Assembly: GCF_963676685.1 (NCBI RefSeq)
Contig: NC_092345.1
Location: 83,765,592 to 83,829,591 of the forward strand
From: Mytilus edulis
Taxonomy: Eukaryota > Mollusca > Bivalvia > Mytilida > Mytilidae
Reading direction: 5' to 3'
Length of the DNA: 64,000 nt
Part shown: one piece after another, positions 23,754 through 33,537 of the stretch
How the letters are laid out: each line of letters starts with the position of its first letter
How positions within the stretch are numbered: position 1 is the first letter of the stretch
Made by a program: the position numbers and the translations under genes
Notes under the pieces: generated by a model
What the model was told of the DNA's origin: nothing
Databases searched by the model: none
Seen by the model: only the letters and a program-made list of their open reading frames with translations

Positions 23754-25421
23754 CAGGGGCATAGCTAGGCAATTTTGATGTGTACGCAATGCCGGAGAAG
23801 GAAGTTATACGGCAGGGGATCTGGAGGCCGCTCAAGGCCCCCAGAAGCTCTGGGGTAAATGCAACTTCCAAGCAAGGACCGAAGCTCATAAACTCGGCAA
23901 TCACAGGACTTCGGGAATGTCCGGAGAGCCGACAACCTTGCTTCGGAAGTTGGGGTAAATGGTGCAAAATCCTGCATTCTCGCAATTTCCGAGGACTTAA
24001 AAAGACCTCACAGAAATCTTACTTTTAGGAGAAACAAGTCAACTTTGGAAATAAATAATCAGAGAAAAACAAAGAAACCCGTACTGTTGGCTTTAACAAT
24101 TTGTTTTTTTTTTCCTTATGTGTAGTGGGTTAAAATGGCTTGATTAGGTATCTTTTATTTGTTACCTAATCATGCTGAACCCACTTTACATTAGAAAACA
24201 AACTTATTTCTAAGCCAACACTGTGCAACTTAAATGGTATTTTTTTTATTGAGAAAATACACAAATAAAAATTTGAATCACATATATCTTTATGTTTTAT
24301 TTTATGAGTGAACAAGCAGTGTTTTTCAGCTTTTTTTTCTGTCAAAGTTAATTCTGAAAAACCAATTTCCTTTCTTTTTTTCTACTAAAGGTGTCCAAAA
24401 CCGTGTCTGCTTTTAAAAAAATTCTCGGTAACTGTTCAAAAGACTGAGTCCAGATAAACGATTCGTTTTCATTGTATTTCTCAAGTAGGTCTTCACTCTT
24501 CTCATGGTACTAAAAGACCGTTCTGCCGTTGCCATCGAGACCGGCATACGACGGACGGACCAACAGACAGACGGACGGACAGACGGATGCACAGACCAGA
24601 AAGCACAATGTCCATCTATTATCGTAGGTAGGGCATAACAAAATCAAATCAATTTTTTTTCTTCAACAATATTAAATAAAATTTAAGATAAAATTCTAAA
24701 ACTTTGCTAGTTAGTAAAGGTTAAAAATGGTAGTAAAGGGTGGGGTTGGGATGGTGGATCAGTACTTTTTATATTCAAATCAAGTTAGGATTACGGAAAA
24801 CAAAAACTTTAAAACTGAAAGCATGGAAAACATGCACTTTTATTTAAATTTGGGAACATGATACTTGTTGAACGAAAGAGGCACCCGTCTTGCACTAAAA
24901 TTTAAAAAAGTGAAAACACGTTGAACGTCAAATGAAAAAAAAGGTGAATACAGTTGCACGAAAATTACCCTTTACCACCCCCGTTAAACTTAAGTTGGAC
25001 TAGACTGTTTAAGACTTATGCATACCTCACAGGAAATTCATAAGAATGAATTGATGTCCATGGTCTCTTAAGAATGTCATATTTTATTTCATCAGTTATT
25101 TTGGAATCTTCAGAAAAGATGTCAGGGTAAGGAGGCATAGAAGACGTAACAATTGTGTTTTGACACCCGGAGGACTCATGCAGCCATTTTAAATTGTTTG
25201 CATCAGCAACAGAATTACTATGCTGGTTTCGTAAATGGAAAGGGAAGACTAGTTTTCGGAACGGAATATAGCTACAAAGTGATCTATAACATATTTGTAT
25301 ATTTTTTTTATTAACTTCATTACTTTAATTTTGTTCTTACTAGATTTACCATATTTTTATTTTTGTGAAATTGTCGATGTGTACGCAACTGCGTTTTTGC
25401 GTACAGGTTGCTACGCGCCTG
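23754..25421. mobile_element. 1.67-kb inverted-repeat element with 6-bp GTAAAC duplication
   Basis: The left end CAGGGGCATAGC and the right end (reverse complement CAGGCGCGTAGC) match at 10 of 12 positions. Both subterminal regions carry GATGTGTACGCAA. GTAAAC sits directly outside both ends (23748-23753, 25422-25427). The CAGG-type terminus resembles hAT-like elements, but hAT normally duplicates 8 bp, so the superfamily is open. The interior holds a GACGGACG-rich simple repeat near 24545-24590, a nested palindrome at 24086-24219 and no intact transposase frame. Confidence 0.65.
24086..24219. repeat. Nested palindrome, GTTGGCTT arms
   Basis: GTTGGCTT at the left pairs with AAGCCAAC at the right. 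Inner arms GTGGGTTAAAATGGC, followed by TTGATTAGGTA, pair with TACCTAATCATGCTGAACCC. The whole 134 bp folds back on itself, which suggests a small MITE inside the larger element. Confidence 0.65.
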
Positions 25422-25439
25422 GTAAACTATTGGTATTAA

Positions 25440-26040
25440 GCTTTATATTTCAGAGGGAAGATAAATAAAGGCAACAGTAGTATACCGCTGTTCGAAATTC
25501 ATAAATAGATTGAGAAAAATAACAAATCAGGGTTACAAACTAAAACAGAGAAACGCATCAAATATAAGAGGAGAACTACGACACAACAGAAACACAACAT
25601 TAAAATGTAAAACACACAGAAACGAACTATAATATAACAATGGCCATTTTCCTGACTTGGTACAGAACATTTTAAGAAAAAATGGTGGGTTGAACCTGGT
25701 TTTGTGGCATGCCAAACCTCCCGCTTTAATGGCAATGTTAAATATAACATTAAAATGACAACATTACATGACAGGACTACAATACAAATAAATGGGAGAA
25801 AATACAGGAAAGAGAAACACACAAATAATAGCTAACAAAAGGTATCAGGTTTTAAATTTTGATACACCAGATGTGCGCTTCGTCCACACAAGACTAACCA
25901 GTGACGCTCAGATGAAAAAAGTTGAAAGCCAAAACATTTAAAGTTGAAGAGCACTGAAGACAAAAGTTTTAAAAAGTTGTGACCAATACGGCCAAGGTTT
26001 TCTGCCCGGGATAAGAACATCCTTATTATTTAGAATAATT
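25440..26040 (+). repeat. Dispersed mussel repeat with 'CAGTGACGCTCAGAT' block
   Basis: Blocks include AGTATACCGCTGTTCGAAAT, GATTGAGAAAAATAACAAAT, GGGTTGAACCTGGTTTTGTG, GTATCAGGTTTTAAATTTTG, CCAGATGTGCGCTTCGTCCA and CAGTGACGCTCAGATG. I recognise this as a high-copy Mytilus repeat. A reversed, diverged copy of its first part lies at about 60683-60985. The minus-strand open frames here are not genes. Confidence 0.7.
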
Positions 26041-26049
26041 CATACAGTA

Positions 26050-27590
26050 AAAGACTTAAGGCTGTTGTCCTTGAGCTCATTTCATAATTCATTGGTCAAT
26101 CATAAGTTTTCCTGGTTAAGTCTGTTTTTGTCTAGCCTTGAGAGAGTCCAAAAGTAAGACATAGGTATGCTGTTTCCAGCGTTGGTGGCAGTGATTGCAG
26201 ACTAGTGCAGAGGCATCAACAATTGTATAAGTTTGTGATTTGGTCTAAGTTATGGTGAACCACTTGTGGTAGTTCAATAATATTTGGTATACAGTTGTAT
26301 AAGCATTCACACATTTTCTTTCCACAGAGATTATTTAGCCTATCAGTCATGGTCTATTGACTTTAAAACTTGTGCTATGTATTAAGTTTTTTGATTAGGT
26401 CAGTTTTTGGATAACCACTAGTAGTAGGTCAATGATATTTGGTTTGCAGTTAACTGGCTATTATTTCAATTTGGAATTATTTTTAATTATGGAATTTCTT
26501 GTGCTTGAAATTTTTTATAAATTCCATGTTTATTCTGTATTATAATGTTTTGAGCCGTGAAAAACACTTTCCATACAATGTATTTTGTATAGATAGTGTT
26601 GTGCGCGGCACAGTACATTCTAATGAAAATGTGCTATCTTTGTAATAAAAAGTGTTGTGCGCGGCACAGAACATTAAAATATTAAAAATTTCAAGCACTA
26701 GAAATAATGCATATTCCATAATTAAAAATAGTTCCTGGATGAAAAAATAGCCTTTTAGTGGTAAAAGCATTGACATATCTCATTTCAAAGGAGATTATTT
26801 GGCTCTGCCCCTTAGTCATGGTCTATTGACCTTGAAACTTGTGCTTTGTTTACAGTATTAATTTGTGATCAGGTCAGTTCTAGAGGAACCATTAGGGGTA
26901 GGCTAATATTAATTGGTGTGCAGTTGTATAAGGATTAGTACATCTTATTACCATGGAGAATATTTGGCCCCACCCCTCAATCATGGTCATTTAACTTTAG
27001 TACTTTGACTTAGTTTACATGTACAAGTTTGTAGTAAAATTAGTTTAAGGGGAACCCCTAATCTTAAGTTACTGACATTTGGTTTGCAAACTTATTGCCA
27101 TTTGCAAGTCTTTTTCCATGGAGATTATATAGCCCCCCACCACCTCATCATAGTTCATTGACTTTGAAACACAACTTTTACATAGTTTACAAGTTAATGT
27201 TTGTGTTTAGGTCTGATCCCATTTTCATGATTCATAGGGCAATGTTAGGTTTAAGTAGTTATGTCCTCTTCTTATGTACTATAAGTAATAGGTCAACTAT
27301 ATTTGGATCTATGGAATAATTCCAAGGTGTACTTGCTTGTGTGACAGGATTAATCTGACCTTGACCTCATTTTCCTTGTGCTTTAATCAATGTGATATAA
27401 AAGGGCAAGTCTGGTTCTTGTAAACTATAAGCAATAAGTCAATTATATTTGGTGTACAGAATGATTGCAAGGTGTACATGTGACTGGCAAGTATCATCTG
27501 TCCATGACCTCACTTTCATTGTTCATTAGTTAATGATAAGTTTCCATGTTTTAAAGGGAATACTTGTATTAAGTCATTCTTGGATATAAA
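26050..27590 (-). repeat. Dispersed tandem array, 'TGACCTTGACCT' family
   Basis: Repeated blocks are TGGTCTATTGACTTTAAAAC, GGTCAATGATATTTGGTTTG, GAGATTATTTGGC and, at the right, GCAAGGTGTACATGT. The right-hand units match those at 8090-10055. An exact TGACCTTGACCT lies at 27356-27367. A palindromic element interrupts it at 26473-26735. Confidence 0.6.
26473..26735. mobile_element. Palindromic element with two GTGTTGTGCGCGGCAC cores
   Basis: Left arm GGAATTATTTTTAATTATGG and on to GTGCTTGAAATTTTT is mirrored by AAAAATTTCAAGCACTAG and on to ATAATTAAAAATAGTTCC. Inside the arms, GTGTTGTGCGCGGCACAG occurs twice in direct orientation about 55 bp apart. It interrupts the surrounding array and is non-coding. 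Confidence 0.6.
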
Positions 27591-30105
27591 GAGTAATGAG
27601 TCATACTTTGCTATATATAGCACCACTCAGTGTAATGAGTCTTGCTTGGCTATATAGCAACACTCGGTGTAATATGTCATGCTTGGTTATATAGCACCAC
27701 TCTGTGCAATGAGTTCTACTTTGCCATATATAGCACCACTCAGAGTAATGAGTCTTGCTTGGCTATATAGCACCACTCGTTGTAATGAGTCGTGCTTGGC
27801 TATATAGCAACACTCGGTGTAATGAGTATTGCTTAGCTATATAGCACAAATTAGTGTAATGAATCGTGCTTGGCTATATAGCATCACTCGTTGTAATGAG
27901 TCGTGCTTGGCTATATAGCACCACTTTGTGTAATGAGTCGTGCTTGGCTATAAAGCAACACTTTGTGCAATGAATCATACTTGGCTTTATAGCACCACTC
28001 TGTGTAATGAGTCGTGATTGGCTATATAGCACCACTCTGTGTAATGAGTCGTGATTGGCTATATAGCACCACTTTGTGTAATGAGTCGTGATTGGCTATA
28101 TAGCACCACTTTGTGTAATGAGTCTTGCTTGGCTATATAGCACAACTTTGTGAAATGAATCATGCTTGAGTATATAGCACAACTTTGTGTAATGAATCAT
28201 GCTTGACTATATAGCACCGCTTTGTGTAATAAGTCATGCTTGGCTATATAGCATCACTCGGTGTAATGAGTCGTGCTTGGCTATAAAGCAACACTTTGTG
28301 TAATGAGTCGTGCTTAGCTTTATAGCATTAATCTGTAATGAATCATGCTTGGCTATAAAGCAACACTTTGTGCAATGAATCATACTTGGCTTTATAGCAC
28401 CACTCTGTGTAATGAGTCGTGATTGGCTATATAGCACCACTCTGTGTAATGAGTCGTGATTGGCTATATAGCACCACTTTGTGTAATGAGTCGTGATTGG
28501 CTATATAGCACCACTTTGTGTAATGAGTCTTGCTTGGCTATATAGCACAACTTTGTGAAATGAATCATGCTTGAGTATATAGCACAACTTTGTGTAATGA
28601 ATCATGCTTGACTATATAGCACCGCTTTGTGTAATGAATCATGCTTGACTATATAGCACCACTTTGTGTAATGAGTCTTGCTTGGCTATATAGCACAACT
28701 TTGTGTAATGAATCATGCTTGAGTATATAGCACAACTTTGTGTAATGAATCATGCTTGACTATATAGCACCGCTTTGTGTAATGAATCATGCTTGACTAT
28801 ATAGCACCACTTTGTGTAATGAATCATGCTTAGCTATATCGCACAACTTTGTGTAATGAGGCTTACTTTGCTGTATAGCACAAATGAGTGTAATGAATCA
28901 TGCTTGGCTATATAGCAACACTCTGTGTTATGAGTCATGCTTTGCTATATAGCAACACTTTGTGTAATGAATTATGCTTGGTTATATAGCACAAGTTGAT
29001 GTAATGAGTCTTGCTTGGCTATATAGCACACATGAGTCCTGTTCGACTATATAGCATCACTGTGTCAAATGAGTCATGCTTGGCTATATAGCAACACTCT
29101 GTTTATTGAGTCATGATTGGCTATATAGCACCACTCTCTGTGTAATGAGTCTTGCTTGGATATATAGCAACACTTTGTGTAATGAGTCATGATTAGCTAT
29201 ATAGCACCACTTTCTGTGTAATGAGTCGTGCTTGGATATATAGAACCACTCTCTGTGTAATGAGTCGTGCTTGGATATATAGCAACACTTTGTGTAATGA
29301 GTCATGACTAGCTATATAGCACCACTTTCTGTGTAATGAGTCGTGCTTGGAAATATAGAACCACTCTGTTTAATAAATCATGCTCGATTATATAGCACCC
29401 CTCTGTGTAATGAGTCGTGCTTGGATATATAGAACCACTCTCTGTATAATGAGTCATGCTTGGATATATAGCAACACTTTGTGTAATGAGTCATGCTTGG
29501 CTGTATAGCACCACTCTCTGTAATGAGTAATGCTTGGCTGTATAGCACCACTCTCTGTAATGAATCATGCTTGGCTATAAAGCATCAATCTACTGTGTAA
29601 TTAATCATGCTTGGCTATATAGCACATCACTCTGTGTACTGTGTCATTTTGAAATAACATGAATAATGAAGAATTATTTCTTGTTCATTTAATGCAATCA
29701 ACTAATGGTTCCTGATTTAAAAAGAAAAGACAAAATTATAAGTCAATGAGTGGTACTAGTATAACATTACTGTAAAACAAAGACAATGCCTTTAATTATT
29801 TTTTCAATGTTCAATTCATTTTGGAGAGAAAGTGTGTGTTATCTGAATATATTTTTGTGAGTGTTTATTAACGTTGGTTATTTTGAAGATCAAAATACAG
29901 ATAATTTTTTTTACAGTAGAATTATCTATAAGTTATGAATAAATAGCATAACTTTGCACTATTAAAGATATTTAAATGTCAGTGTACGATCTATGGAAAT
30001 TTTCGGGTATCCACTCGTGGCAATTACTTAATAGTGTCATCGTAGACAATCAGAATAGAACGAGAACAATATAAATCTGTTTTTTTTCCAAAATACATTA
30101 TAAAA

Positions 30106-30355
30106 TTAGAAATTCTCCAGGACAAATATTTTGGATTTTTGTTTACTTTTTTCACTTCCAATATAAAAGTGTCGGTTATAATCCACAGACAGAGACTTTG
30201 GTTGTTCTATTCCCACCTTTTTGGTATCTAAATATTGCATTAAAATTCCTGTACTACTAAGAATATGTAAGAAACAATTATAACTCTCAGCAATCACAAA
30301 ACTATCCGACTATGAAGTGACAATGTCTATTGGTCTAAAAGGGCAATGTTCATTA
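30106..30355 (-). pseudogene. Captured 3' end of the TRIM-like gene, copy 1
   Basis: The last ~83 codons of the TRIM-like gene at 36188-37858 are present here together with its 3' flank (about 29640-30105 matches 35705-36187 with small differences). Homology stops abruptly after CTAAAAGGGCAATGTTCATT, where minisatellite resumes. An in-frame TAG at 30310-30312 replaces a glutamine codon of the intact gene. The 63-codon open frame downstream is what remains; it has no promoter or start of its own. Confidence 0.9.
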
Positions 30356-30432
30356 AATATAGCACCACTCTGCAATGAGTCATTATTGGCTATTATAGCA
30401 CCACTCTGTGTAATGGTTCATGCTTGGCTATA

Positions 30433-30797
30433 CACAGGCAAAATTTGCGTACACCTCAAACGAATTTATACATGAAACTCACGTGAAAATTTTTCATGTG
30501 AATTGAAATTCGCATAAATCTGATGTAAAATATTTTGCATGAATTTCACGTGTATTTACACACACAAAATTTATATTTTTCATGATATTAAATAGATTTG
30601 AAATTCGGTGTTATTTGAATTACTCTATTTGAAAAATTCATGTGATTTTCATGGAAAATTCACATGAGTTTCACAAAAACTGATTTCATGTGAGTTTCAC
30701 GTATAAGCTCGTTTGTGGTGAAATTCATGTGAATTTCACGTGAGATTCACATGAATTTAAATTCACGTGAAATTCATGTGAGTAAAATTTGCCTGTG
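30433..30797. mobile_element. MITE with CACAGGCAAAATTT TIR inserted in the minisatellite, copy 1
   Basis: The element starts CACAGGCAAAATTTGC and ends AAATTTGCCTGTG, with TA on both sides. Removing it and one TA restores a normal repeat unit (GGCTATATAGCACC), which proves the boundaries. The 365-bp interior is a series of imperfect palindromes built on CACGTG, CATGTG and CACATG within TTCACGTGAA-like contexts. Non-coding; a Tc1/mariner-type MITE is the likely class. Confidence 0.9.
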
Positions 30798-32845
30798 TAT
30801 AGCACCGCTCTGTGTAATGAGTCATTCTTGGCTATATAACACTACTCTGTGTAAGGAATCACGCTTTGCTTCATACCACTAATGTTTTAATGAGTCATAC
30901 TCGGCCATATAGCACCTCTCTGTGTTATGAGTCATGCTTGGCTATATAGCACTACTCTGTAATGAATCATGTTTGGCTTTATAGCACCGCTCTGTGTAAT
31001 GGGTAATGCTTGGCTATATAGCACCACTCTGCAATGAGTAATTTTTTGGCTATTATAGCGCCACTCTGTGTAATGAGTCATGCTTGGCTTTATAGCACCA
31101 ATCTGTGTTATGAGTCTTGCTTGGCTTTATAGCACCGCTCTGTGTAATGAGTCATGCTTGGCTATATAGCACCACTCTGTGCAATGAGTCATTATTGGCT
31201 ATTATAGTTCCGCTCTGTGTAATAAGACATGCTTGGCTTTATACAACCGCTCTGTGTAATGAGTCATGCTTGGCTGTATAGCACCACTCTGTGCATTGAG
31301 TCATTATTGCCTATTATAGCACCGCTCTGTGTAATGAGTCATGCTTGGCTTTATAGCACCACTCTGTGTAATAAGTCATGCTTGGCCATATGGCACCGCT
31401 CTGTGTAATGAGTCATGATTGGCTTTATAGCACCGCTCTCTGTAATGAGTCATGCTTGGTTTTATAGCACCTATCTGTGTAATAAGTCATGCTTGGCTTT
31501 ATAGCACCACTCTGTGTAATGAGTCATGCTTGGCTTCATAGCATCACTCTGTGTAATGAGTCATGATTGGCTTTATAGCACCACTCTGTGTAATAAGTCA
31601 TGCTTGGCTATATAGCACCGCTCTCTGTACTGAGTCATGCTTGGCTTTAAAGCACCACTCTGTGTAATAAGTCATGCTTGGTTTTATAGCACCACTCTGT
31701 GTAATGAGTCATGCATGTCTTTATAGTACCAATCTTTTTAATGAGTCATACTTGGCTTTATAGCACCAATCTTTGTAATGAGTCATGCTTGGCTTTATAG
31801 CACCACTCTGTGTTATGAGTCATGCTTGGCTTTATAGCACCAATCTTTGTAATGAATCATGCTTGGTTTTATAGCACCACTCTGTGTAATGAGTCATGCT
31901 TGGCTTTATAGAACCGCTCTTTGTAATGAGTCATGCTTGGCTTTATAGCACCACTCTGTGTAATGAGTCATGCTTGGCTTTATAGCACCAATCTTTGTAA
32001 TGAATCATGCTTGGTTTTATAGCACCACTCTGTGTAATGAGTCATGCTTGGCTTTATAGCACCACTTTCTGTGTAATGAGTCGTGCTTGGAAATATAGAA
32101 CCACTCTGTTTAATAAATCATGCTCGATTATATAGCACCCCTCTGTGTAATGAGTCGTGCTTGGATATATAGAACCACTCTCTGTATAATGAGTCATGCT
32201 TGGATATATAGCAACACTTTGTGTAATGAGTCATGCTTGGCTGTATAGCACCACTCTCTGTAATGAGTAATGCTTGGCTGTATAGCACCACTCTCTGTAA
32301 TGAATCATGCTTGGCTATAAAGCATCAATCTACTGTGTAATTAATCATGCTTGGCTATATAGCACATCACTCTGTGTACTGTGTCATTTTGAAATAACAT
32401 GAATAATGAAGAATTATTTCTTGTTCATTTAATGCAATCAACTAATGGTTCCTGATTTAAAAAGAAAAGACAAAATTATAAGTCAATGAGTGGTACTAGT
32501 ATAACATTACTGTAAAACAAAGACAATGCCTTTAATTATTTTTTCAATGTTCAATTCATTTTGGAGAGAAAGTGTGTGTTATCTGAATATATTTTTGTGA
32601 GTGTTTATTAACGTTGGTTATTTTGAAGATCAAAATACAGATAATTTTTTTTACAGTAGAATTATCTATAAGTTATGAATAAATAGCATAACTTTGCACT
32701 ATTAAAGATATTTAAATGTCAGTGTACGATCTATGGAAATTTTCGGGTATCCACTCGTGGCAATTACTTAATAGTGTCATCGTAGACAATCAGAATAGAA
32801 CGAGAACAATATAAATCTGTTTTTTTTCCAAAATACATTATAAAA

Positions 32846-33095
32846 TTAGAAATTCTCCAGGACAAATATTTTGGATTTTTGTTTACTTTTTTCACTTCCA
32901 ATATAAAAGTGTCCGTTATAATCCACAGACAGAGACTTTGGTTGTTCTATTCCCACCTTTTTGGTATCTAAATATTGCATTAAAATTCCTGTACTACTAA
33001 GAATATGTAAGAAACAATTATAACTCTCAGCAATCACAAAACTATCCGACTATGAAGTGACAATGTCTATTGGTCTAAAAGGGCAATGTTCATTA
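32846..33095 (-). pseudogene. Captured 3' end of the TRIM-like gene, copy 2
   Basis: Same fragment as at 30106-30355, with the same in-frame TAG (33050-33052), so the nonsense change predates the duplication. One base differs and changes Arg to Gly in the DYNRHFYIG stretch. Confidence 0.9.
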
Positions 33096-33172
33096 AATAT
33101 AGCACCACTCTGCAATGAGTCATTATTGGCTATTATAGCACCACTCTGTGTAATGGTTCATGCTTGGCTATA

Positions 33173-33537
33173 CACAGGCAAAATTTGCGTACACCTCAAA
33201 CGAATTTATACATGAAACTCACGTGAAAATTTTTCATGTGAATTGAAATTCGCATAAATCTGATGTAAAATATTTTGCATGAATTTCACGTGTATTTACA
33301 CACACAAAATTTATATTTTTCATGATATTAAATAGATTTGAAATTCGGTGTTATTTGAATTACTCTATTTGAAAAATTCATGTGATTTTCATGGAAAATT
33401 CACATGAGTTTCACAAAAACTGATTTCATGTGAGTTTCACGTATAAGCTCGTTTGTGGTGAAATTCATGTGAATTTCACGTGAGATTCACATGAATTTAA
33501 ATTCACGTGAAATTCATGTGAGTAAAATTTGCCTGTG
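33173..33537. mobile_element. MITE with CACAGGCAAAATTT TIR, copy 2
   Basis: Carried along in the 2740-bp duplication and not an independent insertion, since its flanks are identical to those of copy 1. Confidence 0.9.

Larger units (their letters stand above)
29315..32054. repeat. First copy of a 2740-bp tandem duplication
   Basis: This segment (minisatellite, TRIM 3' flank and coding tail, minisatellite with a MITE, minisatellite) is repeated immediately at 32055-34794. Comparing rows by eye I found one substitution (30174 G against 32914 C). The junction falls within a repeat unit, consistent with unequal exchange. It could also be an assembly duplication. Confidence 0.9.

Noticed and set aside
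23731-24028. Overlapping open frames on both strands at 23.73-24.03 kb
   Set aside because: They lie in the subterminal part of an inverted-repeat element; three frames overlap with no domain.
28234-29305. Minus-strand open frames with repeated Cys/His-like peptide patterns
   Set aside because: They translate the 37-bp unit in rotating frames and stop at unit variants; no start, domain or conserved phase.
30106-30297. 63-codon minus-strand frame as a small gene (also at 32846-33037)
   Set aside because: It is the tail of the TRIM-like gene after an in-frame stop, embedded in satellite.
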